NCBI GenBank assembly: GCA_965200505.1 | Contig: OZ241343.1 | Location: 3,720,001 to 3,784,000, forward strand | Reading direction: 5' to 3' | Length of the DNA: 64,000 nt | DNA from: VXNE01 sp965200505 | GTDB lineage: Bacteria > Pseudomonadota > Gammaproteobacteria > Pseudomonadales > Azotimanducaceae | In this document: piece by piece, positions 54,541 to 62,758 of the stretch | Position numbering within the stretch: the first letter of the stretch is position 1 | How the letters are laid out: each line of letters starts with the position of its first letter | The notes under the pieces: model-generated | Databases searched by the model: none | What the model was told of the DNA's origin: nothing | What the model saw: the letters and a program-made list of their open reading frames with translations, nothing else | Made by a program: the position numbers and the translations under genes

Positions 54541-54675
54541 TCTCCCGCGCCGGGGTTGTCCATGCTTTGTCCACGGCTCCGTCCCTCAAATGAACCGGAG
54601 CGGTGGGCAAAGGGTGGGCAACCCCGCCCGACGCCGTCCCGTTGGTCGCCTGGCCGAACCGGCTTGGGTGGACGC

Positions 54676-55989
54676 TCATGCCGCGTCCCGCGAGGTCTTG
54701 AACCCGCGGCGCCATGGATGATCCGGCGCCGGCTTCCAGTCCGGCCTCGCGGCCTGCTCGACCCGGGCCCTCTCCACCCGGTCCCGCACCCCCTTCCCGT
54801 CCTCCACCGAAACCGCCTCCCCGCCTTCCGCCAGCACGCGGAAGTCCAGCCTGCGCCCCTTGTGCAGCACCGTGGCCGCGCCGTCGAAGCCCTTGCGCAC
54901 CGTCACCGCCGCGCCGCGCAGCCGGTACCCCTTGCCCTGGCCGGTCAGCTGGTGCTCGCGGCGCTCGAACTTGAACGTCAGGTTCCTCGACAGCCTGCGC
55001 TCGTGGTGCTCGCTGAGGATCAGCGCCAGCTCCCCCGCGTCGTGCAGCACCGGCCGGTGCGCGTCGTCCGCCAGCAGCGGCGCCGCCGCGAAGCGCCGGT
55101 TGCAGTCCGCCATGAACTCCGGCAGGTACTCGTTCGCCACGCCCGCGCCGTCGATGCCGAGCAGCCGCATCTCCTTCGACAGCCGGTCCTGCAGCGTCCG
55201 GTTCGCCCGCTCCACGCGCCCCTTCGCCTGCGGCGTGCCGGCGTGGATCGGCTCGATGTCCAGCGTCCGCAGCGCCCGCGTGAACTGCGTCGGCGCGTCC
55301 TCCCCGTCCTTGCGGTTCACGCGGAACACGCTGTGGCGGTCCGAGTGCAGCGCCACCGGCCGGCCGTGCGACTCCAGGTGCGCGCCCAGCGTCTCCATGC
55401 ACGCCCGCGTCGTCTCCGCCTCGAAGAACCGCAGCGCCGTCAGCCGGCTCGTCGCGTCGTCCACGAACGCGATCAGCGCGCGGCGCGGCCCGCGGCCCTC
55501 GAACCAGTCGTGCGGCGAACCATCCACCTGCACCAGCTCGCCCACCCGCGGACGCCGCGGCCGGCTCTGGTGGACCCGCGCCTTCCGACGGCCCCTCGGA
55601 CGCCACAGCCCATCCTCGATCATCCACTTCCGCAGCGTCTCGCACGACAGCGGCAGACCGTGCGCCTCCGCCAGCTTCTCCGCCGCCAGCGTAGGCCCGA
55701 AGTCCCGGTAGCGCTCCCGCACCGCCGACAGCGCCGCCTTGCGGACCTCCTCCCCCAGCGCGTTGTTCGGAACCTTGCCGCGATGGCCCGACGCCAGCCC
55801 CGACGCCCCCTGCTCCCGGCACCGCTTCGCCAGACGCTTCACCTGCCTCGCGCCCAGCCCGAGGCGCGCCGCCGCCTCCTTCTGCCCCAGCCGCCTCTCC
55901 ACCACCGCGACCACCACCGACAACCTGTCCGCCTCCGCCACCGTCAACACCCTCTCGACCTTCACTCCCAACCTCCGGGAAGTCGCCAA
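54676..55989 (-). CDS. DDE transposase, ISNCY/IS1202 family
   Basis: 437 residues. An N-terminal helix-turn-helix (GQKEAAARLGLGARQVKRLA) is followed by a second DNA-binding helix region and an rve-type catalytic domain. The likely catalytic residues are D156 (VQVDGSPHDWFEG), D217 (LHSDRHSVFR) and E260 (GTPQAKGRVERANRTLQDRL). The C-terminal domain includes FKFERREHQLTGQGKGYRLR. The frame is intact, so it may be active. Codon use (CTG/CGC-rich, few TTG) differs from the neighbouring chromosomal genes. Confidence 0.88.
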   Translation of the reverse strand: MATSRRLGVKVERVLTVAEADRLSVVVAVVERRLGQKEAAARLGLGARQVKRLAKRCREQGASGLASGHRGKVPNNALGEEVRKAALSAVRERYRDFGPTLAAEKLAEAHGLPLSCETLRKWMIEDGLWRPRGRRKARVHQSRPRRPRVGELVQVDGSPHDWFEGRGPRRALIAFVDDATSRLTALRFFEAETTRACMETLGAHLESHGRPVALHSDRHSVFRVNRKDGEDAPTQFTRALRTLDIEPIHAGTPQAKGRVERANRTLQDRLSKEMRLLGIDGAGVANEYLPEFMADCNRRFAAAPLLADDAHRPVLHDAGELALILSEHHERRLSRNLTFKFERREHQLTGQGKGYRLRGAAVTVRKGFDGAATVLHKGRRLDFRVLAEGGEAVSVEDGKGVRDRVERARVEQAARPDWKPAPDHPWRRGFKTSRDAA

Positions 55990-56034
55990 AAGGGGACACT
56001 TTAGAATTGCACGAAGGGGACATTACGGCTTTGC
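55988..56034 (-). repeat. right terminal repeat of the insertion sequence, two iterations
   Basis: AAGGGGACATTACGGCTTTGC (56014-56034, outer) and a more diverged AAAGGGGACACTTTAGAATT (from 55988, inner) are inverted relative to the left end. The AAGGGGACA core is shared by all copies. Confidence 0.75.
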
Positions 56035-56149
56035 GCTAACAGACAAGGCAGGCCCGGGCTCGGCTCTGTCCAAGCCGTGGCGCAACCCATGAATGTGTGG
56101 GCGCGGCACAAGCTGGCGGCTCGCTCACCGACCGGGCGCTTAAGGTGGG

Positions 56150-57004
56150 TCAGCCGCCCTCGACCTTCGCCAAAGCCCATCGCCGAAACTCGTGCAAATC
56201 GTTCAAATCGTCGCGAATCGCCCGGTAGGAGATGCGGTGATCGATGTTGGCGTATTGATGCACGAGGACATTGCGGAAGCTCGCCCACCCCCGCAGCCTC
56301 TCGGCCAAGTCACTCGAAATTTCGCCAGCCTCTTCCAACACCGAGAACGTGTCCCGGTTCGTCTCCGGGGTGCGCAATCCCGTGTCGGAAATCCAATGGT
56401 TGGCGACATCGATGGCCGCTTCGGCCGCCAAGTGGAGGTATCGGTCGGCCAAATCGTACACCGCCGCCTCGGCGAGGAAAGTCGCCTCGTCCAACTCACC
56501 GAGGGTTGCCACTCGTGCCAAGGAGGCGGCCAACGCGCGTCGAGCCGCGGCGAGAGCATCTCCCGATCCCCCATGTGTTCGTCCCTCCCGCTGCCTGGCA
56601 TGGCGCAACCGCCGCATTTCGCGCCGGCGTGGCTCCATGTCTTGATGTTCCCGGATCGTGCGGATCGAAAAGCGCAGCCGTTCGTTCGCGTCGCGCTCGC
56701 ACAAGAGCAGGCCGTCGCGCAAAACCCGATGACGCAGCAACGGCGGGGCGCCGTTCAGCAACACGATGTGCAGCCGTTCGGCCGGCACCGGATCGGCCAA
56801 TCTCGCCGCCAGACGGCGGATCGAGCGATTCACGCCACCGGCGTCGCGCACCGCCGCGTCGGCCATCAGCACGGCGATGTCGAAGTCGCTGTTCGGCCGC
56901 TCCGAGCCCCGGGCGCGGCTGCCGAAAAGATAGGCAAGCCGCACGTCTGGCCAGTCGGCGAGCCGCTGGCCGAAGCAAACCCTTGCGGCCTCGGTGTCAA
57001 TCAT
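56150..57004 (-). CDS. MntA-HepT fusion: MNT nucleotidyltransferase antitoxin and HEPN RNase toxin in one polypeptide
   Basis: 284 residues from ATG 57004 (57034 and 57037 are upstream alternatives). Residues 1 to about 140 are a minimal nucleotidyltransferase: GS at 28-29 and D40/D42 give an exact GSX10DXD motif (GSRARGSERPNSDFD), followed by LLNGAPPLLRHRVLRDGLLL. Residues from about 150 are a HepT/DUF86 HEPN domain: DEATFLAEAAVYDLADRYLH, then AEAAIDVANHWISD and an exact RX4HXY motif R244-H249-Y251 (FRNVLVHQY). In known systems MntA adds AMP to the HepT tyrosine of this motif and silences the RNase; the two are normally separate genes. The usual third acidic residue of the transferase appears to be H79 (ERLHIVLLN). 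ridA is 57 bp upstream on the same strand. Confidence 0.85.
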   Translation of the reverse strand: MIDTEAARVCFGQRLADWPDVRLAYLFGSRARGSERPNSDFDIAVLMADAAVRDAGGVNRSIRRLAARLADPVPAERLHIVLLNGAPPLLRHRVLRDGLLLCERDANERLRFSIRTIREHQDMEPRRREMRRLRHARQREGRTHGGSGDALAAARRALAASLARVATLGELDEATFLAEAAVYDLADRYLHLAAEAAIDVANHWISDTGLRTPETNRDTFSVLEEAGEISSDLAERLRGWASFRNVLVHQYANIDHRISYRAIRDDLNDLHEFRRWALAKVEGG

Positions 57005-57061
57005 GCCCAAGCCGGCCGACGGTTGAGGCCGCATCATGGACGCAACGCTCCATCCTGTCCG

Positions 57062-57454
57062 TCAGTCCTTCATGGCGGCGATCACGCGAATCTCGGCACG
57101 GGCGCCGCGCACGGCGAGCGAGGTGATGCCGATGGCCGTCCACGCCGGCCAAGGCGCGGCGAGGAACTCGTCCTTCACAGCCATGAAGGCGCGCATGTGG
57201 GCCGGCAGGTCCACGTGATAGCTCGTGAGCTCCACGATGTCCTCGTAGCCGAGCCCCGCCGCGGCCAACACGCGGCCAATGGCCTGCCACGCATTCCTGA
57301 ACTCCTCCGCGGCGTCTTCCGGCACCTTGCCGTCCGCGCCGGCGCCGATCTGGCCGGAACACACCAACAGCCCGCCGGAGGCGACCGCCGGCGCGAAGTG
57401 GAAATTGTCGTAAGTGTGCCGGTCGGCTTCGGTGAGGATGACGTTGCGTGGCAT
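57062..57454 (-). CDS. RidA (YjgF/UK114) family protein
   Basis: 130 residues. The YjgF signature is visible as LLVCSGQIGAGADGKVPEDA, then AWQAIGRVLAAAGLGYEDIV and GARAEIRVIAAM, where the conserved arginine would bind the 2-aminoacrylate carboxylate. Classical RidA deaminates reactive enamines from PLP enzymes, but several subfamilies have other activities. It lies upstream of the MntA-HepT fusion and is divergent from nfuA. Confidence 0.87.
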   Translation of the reverse strand: MPRNVILTEADRHTYDNFHFAPAVASGGLLVCSGQIGAGADGKVPEDAAEEFRNAWQAIGRVLAAAGLGYEDIVELTSYHVDLPAHMRAFMAVKDEFLAAPWPAWTAIGITSLAVRGARAEIRVIAAMKD

Positions 57455-57579
57455 GGCATGACTCCATCAGGCCGCAAAGCGTGGATGATAGCGCCACGCG
57501 GCCGCCCCCGACCGCCAAGGCCCGGCGAATTGAAGTAGGATAGCCAACCGTCTTGGTCGGACATTATGGGGACGACGGC

Positions 57580-58158
57580 GTGGTTGAAATCTCCGAAGCG
57601 GCGCAGGGCTACTTGCGGGAGCTGTTGGCGAAGCAGGAGCCCGGTTGCGGCATCCGCATCTTCGTGGCGCAGCCCGGCACGCCCCATGCGGAGACGTGCA
57701 TCGCGTACTGCCGCGACGGTGAAGCCCAACCCGATGACGAACCGGTGGCGTATGACGGCTTCACGGCGTATTTCGAGAAGCGCAGCGAGCCCTTCCTGCT
57801 CGACGCCGCGGTGGATTTCCAGGAAGACCGCATGGGCGGCCAGCTCACCATCAAGGCGCCCAACGCGCGCACCCCGAACGTGGGGCCGGATTCGCCGTTG
57901 GAGGATCGGATCAACTACGTGCTGTTCAACGAGATCAACCCCGGGCTCGCCGCCCACGGCGGCATGGTGACGCTAGTGGAGGTGGTGGATGGCGACACGG
58001 CGGTGCTGCAGTTCGGCGGCGGCTGCCAAGGTTGCGCCGCGGTTGACATCACGTTGAAGCAGGGTGTGGAACGAGCGCTCCTAGACCAACTGCCGGAGCT
58101 GGTGGCCATCAAGGACGCCACCGACCACACGATCACCGAGCACGCCTACTACCGCTGA
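57580..58158 (+). CDS. nfuA: Fe/S biogenesis protein NfuA
   Basis: 192 residues from GTG 57580, which reproduces the E. coli opening (xVEISEAAQ); TTG 57553 would add nine residues. The N-terminal degenerate A-type domain (IFVAQPGTPHAETCIAYC) is followed by the Nfu domain with C149 and C152 in FGGGCQGCAAVDITLK, the same positions as in E. coli NfuA. A scaffold or carrier of [4Fe-4S] clusters under oxidative or iron stress. Confidence 0.92.
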   Translation: MVEISEAAQGYLRELLAKQEPGCGIRIFVAQPGTPHAETCIAYCRDGEAQPDDEPVAYDGFTAYFEKRSEPFLLDAAVDFQEDRMGGQLTIKAPNARTPNVGPDSPLEDRINYVLFNEINPGLAAHGGMVTLVEVVDGDTAVLQFGGGCQGCAAVDITLKQGVERALLDQLPELVAIKDATDHTITEHAYYR

Positions 58159-58250
58159 AACGCCCGCCATGTCGGGCCGCCCTGCGGGTGCGCGTACCGC
58201 TTGGGCAGGGCAGGGAAGCGGCCGCCCAGTGCCGTTGGCGCCGCTTGGGC

Positions 58251-59327
58251 TCAACCGGCGCGCCGCAGCTTCACACGCGCAAGCAACGGCTCCGCCAACC
58301 GCTCCGCCAGCTCCATGAGCAGCGCTTCGGTGTCCTCCCAGCCGATGCAGGCATCCGTGATGGAAACGCCGTAGTCCAAGGTTTCGCCCAGCTGCTGGCT
58401 GCCCTCGGCCAGATTGCTCTCGATCATCATGCCGACGATGGAAGCGTTGCCGTCCGCAATCTGCCGCGCCACTTCCCTTGCGACGGCCGGCTGGCGGCGG
58501 TGGTCCTTCTCCGAGTTCGCATGGGAGCAATCGACCATGATGTTGGGCGCGAGCCCCGCCGCCTGCAGACTGGCTTCGCAGGCCGAGATGGCCGCCGGAT
58601 CGTAGTTCGGCCCAGAGTGGCCGCCACGCAGCACGATGTGCGCCAGTTCGTTGCCCCGCGTGTGGATCACGGCCACTTGGCCAGACTGGTTGATCCCCAG
58701 GAAACGGTGCGGCTTGGTGACGGAGCGCAGGGCGTTGATGGCCACGCCCAAGCCGCCGTCCGTGCCGTTCTTGAAGCCCACCGCCGAAGACAGCCCAGAC
58801 GCCATTTCCCGATGCGTCTGCGATTCCGTGGTGCGCGCGCCGATGGCGGACCACGCGATGAGGTCGTGCAGGTACTGCGGCATGATGGGGTCCAACGCTT
58901 CCGTCGAGAGCGGCAGGCCGATCTCGCCCACATCGATGAGCAGGCGCCGCGCGATGTGGATGCCATCCTCGATGTGGAAGGAATCGTCGAGATAGGGATC
59001 GTTGATGAGCCCCTTCCAGCCCACCGTGGTGCGCGGTTTCTCGAAATAGGCCCGCATCACGACGAACAAGCTATCGGCGGTGCGTCGCGCCAGTTCGTTC
59101 AGCCGCCGCGCGTACTCCAAGGCGGCGTCCACATCGTGGATGGAGCAGGGCCCCGCCACCACGAGCAGCCGGTGGTCACGCCGTTCCAGGATGTTGCGCA
59201 CCACATGGCGGGCGGCGGCGACGCGTTCCGCCAGCGCATCGGGGACGGGCAACGCCGCCTTGACGGAGTAGGGGGTTGGCAACACCTCGTTGGCCAGCAC
59301 GTTAAGATTCTCCGTTGGTTGGTGCAT
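58251..59327 (-). CDS. aroG: 3-deoxy-7-phosphoheptulonate (DAHP) synthase, class I
   Basis: 358 residues. Signatures are LLVVAGPCSIHDVDAALEYA, MRAYFEKPRTTVGWKGLIND and MVDCSHANSEKDH. Catalyses the first committed step of the shikimate pathway. RBS GGAGGG precedes ATG 59327. Which aromatic amino acid feeds back on the enzyme cannot be read directly; aroF/aroG/aroH are paralogues, so the symbol is approximate. The gene is preceded by a leader peptide and a terminator/antiterminator pair (59343-59390), implying attenuation by aromatic amino acids. Confidence 0.92.
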   Translation of the reverse strand: MHQPTENLNVLANEVLPTPYSVKAALPVPDALAERVAAARHVVRNILERRDHRLLVVAGPCSIHDVDAALEYARRLNELARRTADSLFVVMRAYFEKPRTTVGWKGLINDPYLDDSFHIEDGIHIARRLLIDVGEIGLPLSTEALDPIMPQYLHDLIAWSAIGARTTESQTHREMASGLSSAVGFKNGTDGGLGVAINALRSVTKPHRFLGINQSGQVAVIHTRGNELAHIVLRGGHSGPNYDPAAISACEASLQAAGLAPNIMVDCSHANSEKDHRRQPAVAREVARQIADGNASIVGMMIESNLAEGSQQLGETLDYGVSITDACIGWEDTEALLMELAERLAEPLLARVKLRRAG

Positions 59328-59342
59328 AAGCCCTCCAAAACG

Positions 59343-59390
59343 AAAAAACCCCGATGGACGCTGCCTGTCGGGGTTCCGGGAGAGGCAGCC
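59343..59390 (-). promoter_or_regulatory. transcription attenuator of the DAHP synthase gene (antiterminator and intrinsic terminator)
   Basis: On the minus strand AACCCCGA (59375-59368) pairs with TCGGGGTT (59354-59347) and is followed by six T (59348-59343), a typical intrinsic terminator ending only 15 bp before the start codon. Just upstream GCTGCCT (59389-59383) pairs with AGGCAGC (59366-59360), which lies in the terminator loop. Forming that stem encloses the 5' terminator arm, so the two structures should exclude each other. Confidence 0.75.
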
Positions 59391-59423
59391 TGGCGCGCCC
59401 CTCGATAAATCAAGCGAGCCGCG

Positions 59424-59528
59424 CTAACGCAAGCGATAGCGAAACCAAAGGCCCGGCCAAGGGGTTCCAAGCGAACCGCGGCCGGGCGACGTCACGCGAA
59501 CTGCCTCGTTGAGCCTCATGCGCCGCAT
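59424..59528 (-). CDS. leader peptide of the DAHP synthase attenuator
   Basis: 34 residues from ATG 59528 (a second ATG at 59519 gives 31), ending GTPWPGLWFRYRLR and TAG at 59424. Two Trp, one Phe and one Tyr lie within the last 11 residues, just upstream of the antiterminator/terminator pair, which is the arrangement of amino-acid attenuator leaders. Ribosome stalling at scarce charged tRNA-Trp, -Phe or -Tyr would favour antitermination. The RBS is weak (CCGGGGAC). The rest of the 59328-59644 gap holds only this system and the upstream region of the BON lipoprotein gene. Confidence 0.6.
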   Translation of the reverse strand: MRRMRLNEAVRVTSPGRGSLGTPWPGLWFRYRLR

Positions 59529-59644
59529 TGTCCCCGGTTCCTGGCGGAAAATCAACAAGTGTTTGGGCGCCGGCATGCGCTCGACGCGCGATGCGAACGG
59601 GCAGAGTGGTAAAGTGGCGGCCGCCAATCGCCATAGGAACTGCT

Positions 59645-59977
59645 GTGCGTATCGTCCTCGTGCTTTCCCTCGCGCTGTTCGCCGGCCTTGCCGGTTGTCA
59701 GAGCTACACGGATCCATCCGCTGGCCGCACGGTGGGGGAGGTGACGGACGACGCCAGCATCTCATTGCGCATCAAGGGCGCGTTGCTGGCGGACCGGGAA
59801 GTGAGCGGGCTGCGCATCAATGTCGAGGTGCATCAGGGCGTGGTGGCCCTGTATGGGCGGGTGAAGAGCGAGGCGCACCGGCTGCGGGCGCTCGGCATCG
59901 CGCGGGACGTGCGTGGCGTGCGCAAGGTCGAGGACCATCTAGTCACCACGGGGGAGGCCACGAAACCGCCGCGCTAA
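59645..59977 (+). CDS. BON-domain lipoprotein
   Basis: 110 residues from GTG 59645. The signal sequence ends in the lipobox LAGC (VLSLALFAGLAGCQS). One BON domain follows: TDDASISLRIKGALLADREV, then NVEVHQGVVALYGRVKSEAH and VRGVRKVEDHL. Relatives (OsmY/YraP-like) bind phospholipid and protect the envelope. It is divergent from the DAHP synthase leader and convergent with hemF. The 135-bp gap to hemF shows nothing recognisable. Confidence 0.82.
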   Translation: MRIVLVLSLALFAGLAGCQSYTDPSAGRTVGEVTDDASISLRIKGALLADREVSGLRINVEVHQGVVALYGRVKSEAHRLRALGIARDVRGVRKVEDHLVTTGEATKPPR

Positions 59978-60112
59978 CGGCGTGGCCGAGGGATTCGCAA
60001 CGCCAGATGGCACTCAACCTGATGTTAGCTTCGAGCCAGTCGCTCCATTAGGTTGATTTACCGAGACTTTAGGATGCTCGAACACCCCGTCTGAATCGGC
60101 GGCATCGGTGAC

Positions 60113-61042
60113 TCATTCCCCCGCCGCATCCGCCAGCGCCGCCCAATCGCGGGGCACCAGGAAGTGCTCGGTCAACGCCGCTTCGGGGGAACCGGGGGTC
60201 GGGCGCCAGCCATAGCGCCACTGCGCCCTTGGCGGCAAGGACGCCAGCACGGATTCCACCCGCCGGCCGGATTGCAGGCCATAGCGCGTGCCGCGGTCGA
60301 TGGCCAGATTGAACTCCGCATAGCGGCCGCGCCGGATCAACATGAAGGTCTCCTCGCGCTCTCCCCACTGCATGGCAGCGCGGCGCTCGAAGATGGGAAC
60401 GTAGGCGGACAGGAAGGCATCCCCGACGCCGCGAACAAAGGCGAAGCTGGCATCGAAACCGCCCTGCGTCCAATCGTCGAAGAAGATGCCGCCCACGCCA
60501 CGCGCTTCGCCGCGGTGGTGCAAGTGGAAGTATTCGTCGCAGTTGCGTTTGAGTTCGGCATGGCAGTCGCCGTGGGCGCGGCAGGCATCCCGCGCCACGC
60601 GATGCCAATGCACCACGTCCTCCTCGAACGGGTAGTGGGGCGTGAGATCGAAGCCGCCGCCGAAGTGCCACGCCGGCACGCTGGCCGCCACCAGGAAGAA
60701 CCGCAGGTTCATGTGCGTGGTGGGCACGTAGGGATTGCGCGGATGGACGATGGTGGAGAGGGCGACGGCCTGAAACGGCCGCCCGGCCAGTTGCGGGTTG
60801 CGTTCCGTGGCCGCGGCCGGCAAGGCGTCCCCGATGCTATGGGTGAAGAGCACCGCGGCCTTTTCGATGGCGCCGCCGTTCTCAAGGACGCGCGGGCGCG
60901 AGATGCCGCCGCCGGGGCCCTCAAGGTCTTCGCCCGCGAAACGCCGTAGGCCATCGAGCCGCTCAAGTTCACTGGTGATCGTCCCTTGCAGGGCGAGGAA
61001 GCGGCGTCGCACCGCGCTCACCCAATGGGTTGCTTCCGACAT
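60113..61042 (-). CDS. hemF: oxygen-dependent coproporphyrinogen III oxidase
   Basis: 309 residues from ATG 61042, close to the E. coli length. Signatures are NPYVPTTHMNLRFFL, AWHFGGGFDLTPHYPFEEDV, EARGVGGIFFDDW and FNLAIDRGTRYGLQSG. Oxidatively decarboxylates coproporphyrinogen III to protoporphyrinogen IX, so heme synthesis works aerobically. It is divergent from the acyl-CoA dehydrogenase gene, 91 bp away. Confidence 0.95.
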   Translation of the reverse strand: MSEATHWVSAVRRRFLALQGTITSELERLDGLRRFAGEDLEGPGGGISRPRVLENGGAIEKAAVLFTHSIGDALPAAATERNPQLAGRPFQAVALSTIVHPRNPYVPTTHMNLRFFLVAASVPAWHFGGGFDLTPHYPFEEDVVHWHRVARDACRAHGDCHAELKRNCDEYFHLHHRGEARGVGGIFFDDWTQGGFDASFAFVRGVGDAFLSAYVPIFERRAAMQWGEREETFMLIRRGRYAEFNLAIDRGTRYGLQSGRRVESVLASLPPRAQWRYGWRPTPGSPEAALTEHFLVPRDWAALADAAGE

Positions 61043-61133
61043 GGGAATGTTCCGAGGCGACCGGGCCGAGGGCGTGAAACGCGGATTTTGCAGTATCCTG
61101 CCGCGCTTTTGGCGATGGCGGAGGCCGCTTGCG

Positions 61134-62753
61134 ATGATGCACGGCAGCGAGGGCGTGGCCGAGGCGCGCACACGGGTCGCGGCCGCCCGCGACCAGCTTC
61201 GCCAAGCCGCGGCCGGCTTGAGCGAGGCGGCGCAGATCGAACTCTATGACCTCGCGTTGTCGAGGGCCGAACTCGCTGGCGCGGCGGCGTTGCTCGATTA
61301 CGCCGAGCTCGACGCCGAGCCGCCGGAAACCGCGCTGAAAGCCGCTTTGGCGTCTGCCTTCTGCGCCGAAGCGGTGAGCAACTTCCAGCATCGCTTGCGG
61401 CTTAGGCCCAGCGCCTATGGGCTGAACGCCCACGACTTGCCCGACGCTCACATCTCTTTCACCGAGGGCCACTTGGCGCCGGCCAACCTCATCGCCATCG
61501 GCGACGCGCTGCGGCAACGCGGCGGCCGCTTGCCCGCGGATCATTTGGACGGGGAGCAGGCGCTCATCCGCGAGACGTTCCGCCAATTCGCGGACGAACG
61601 GGTGGCGCCGCTCGCCGAGGCGATCCACCGCCAAGACACCATCGTGCCGGACAGCATCATCGATGGCCTCCGGGAACTCGGCTGCTTCGGCCTCTCGGTG
61701 CCGGCGCGATACGGCGGCCTCAAGCCCGATGACGCCGAGGACAGCCTAGGCATGGTCGTCGTCACCGAGGAGCTGTCGCGCGCCTCCCTAGGCGCGGCCG
61801 GCAGCTTGATCACGCGCCCGGAGATCATGGCCCGCGCCGTGTTGGAAGGTGGCACGGAAACGCAGAAGCGCCGTTGGTTGCCGGGGCTTGCGGCCGGCGA
61901 CCCGCTGTGCGCCATCTCGGTGACGGAACCGGCCACCGGCTCCGATGTCGCCGCGGTCGGGCTGAAGGCGACGCCGGCGAACGGTGGTTGGCGGCTGAAC
62001 GGCGCCAAGACGTGGTGTACGTTCGCCGGCAAGGCCGGTGCCATCCTGGTGCTGGCGCGCACGGATCCAGCGGCGCATCCGCCACATCGGGGGCTCTCGC
62101 TCTTCGTGGTGGAAAAGCCGGCCACGGACGCCCGCCAGTTTGAACACGCCGATGGCCGCGGCGGCAAAGTCTCCGGCCGCGCCATATCCACCATCGGCTA
62201 TCGGGGCATGCACTCGTTCGAGATGTTCTACGACGATTTCTTCGTGCCGGCCGATGCGCTGGTCGGCGAGGCCGGGGGGCAGGGCAGGGGCTTCTACTAC
62301 ACGATGCGCGGCTTCGCCGGCGGCCGGCTGCAGACCGCCGCCCGCGCGTGTGGCCTGATGCGCGCCGCGTTCGAGGCGGCGCTCGCCTACGCCGAGGTGC
62401 GCCGCGCCTTCGACCGCACCGTGGCCAGCTATCCGCTCACGCTCATGAAGTTCGCCCGCATGGCGACGCACATCACGGCCTGCCAGCAGTTCGCGTACGC
62501 AACGGCGCGGCGCATGGATGCCGGTGGCGGGCAACTGGAAGCGAGCTTGGTGAAGCTCCTCGCCTGCCGGGCGGCGGAATGGGTGACGCGCGAGGCGATG
62601 CAGATCTATGGCGGCATGGGCTATGCCGAAGAGGTCGCCGCGAGCCGCTACTTCGTGGATGCGCGGGTGCTGTCGATCTTCGAGGGCGCCGAGGAGACGC
62701 TGGCGCTGAAGGTGGTGGGGCGGGCGCTGCTCGCCGAGGCCGGCGCCGGCTGA
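61134..62753 (+). CDS. acyl-CoA dehydrogenase, long form (methylsuccinyl-CoA dehydrogenase-like)
   Basis: 539 residues from ATG 61134. The first ~150 residues form a helical domain absent from classical ~390-residue enzymes. The catalytic part follows: ELGCFGLSVPARYGGLKPDD, CAISVTEPATGSDVA (FAD contact), GYRGMHSFEMFYDDFFVP, RLQTAARACGLM, EAMQIYGGMGYAEEVAASRY and LSIFEGAEETLA. The glutamate in IFEGAEE may be the catalytic base. The extra N-domain and several segments resemble (2S)-methylsuccinyl-CoA dehydrogenase of the ethylmalonyl-CoA pathway, but no other gene of that pathway is nearby, so the substrate stays open. Confidence 0.82.
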   Translation: MMHGSEGVAEARTRVAAARDQLRQAAAGLSEAAQIELYDLALSRAELAGAAALLDYAELDAEPPETALKAALASAFCAEAVSNFQHRLRLRPSAYGLNAHDLPDAHISFTEGHLAPANLIAIGDALRQRGGRLPADHLDGEQALIRETFRQFADERVAPLAEAIHRQDTIVPDSIIDGLRELGCFGLSVPARYGGLKPDDAEDSLGMVVVTEELSRASLGAAGSLITRPEIMARAVLEGGTETQKRRWLPGLAAGDPLCAISVTEPATGSDVAAVGLKATPANGGWRLNGAKTWCTFAGKAGAILVLARTDPAAHPPHRGLSLFVVEKPATDARQFEHADGRGGKVSGRAISTIGYRGMHSFEMFYDDFFVPADALVGEAGGQGRGFYYTMRGFAGGRLQTAARACGLMRAAFEAALAYAEVRRAFDRTVASYPLTLMKFARMATHITACQQFAYATARRMDAGGGQLEASLVKLLACRAAEWVTREAMQIYGGMGYAEEVAASRYFVDARVLSIFEGAEETLALKVVGRALLAEAGAG

Positions 62754-62758
62754 CGGCG

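Larger units (their letters stand above)
54493..56034 (-). mobile_element. insertion sequence of the ISNCY/IS1202 type
   Basis: About 1.54 kb bounded by inverted repeats that each contain two iterations of an AAATGTCCCCTT-like unit, with one transposase gene. Just outside, CAAGGCAAGGCCGGCCCGG (54467-54485) and CAAGGCAGGCCCGGG (56044-56058) are similar and may be a decayed target duplication; IS1202 relatives are reported to make unusually long duplications. It separates a receptor gene from the MntA-HepT fusion. Confidence 0.8.
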
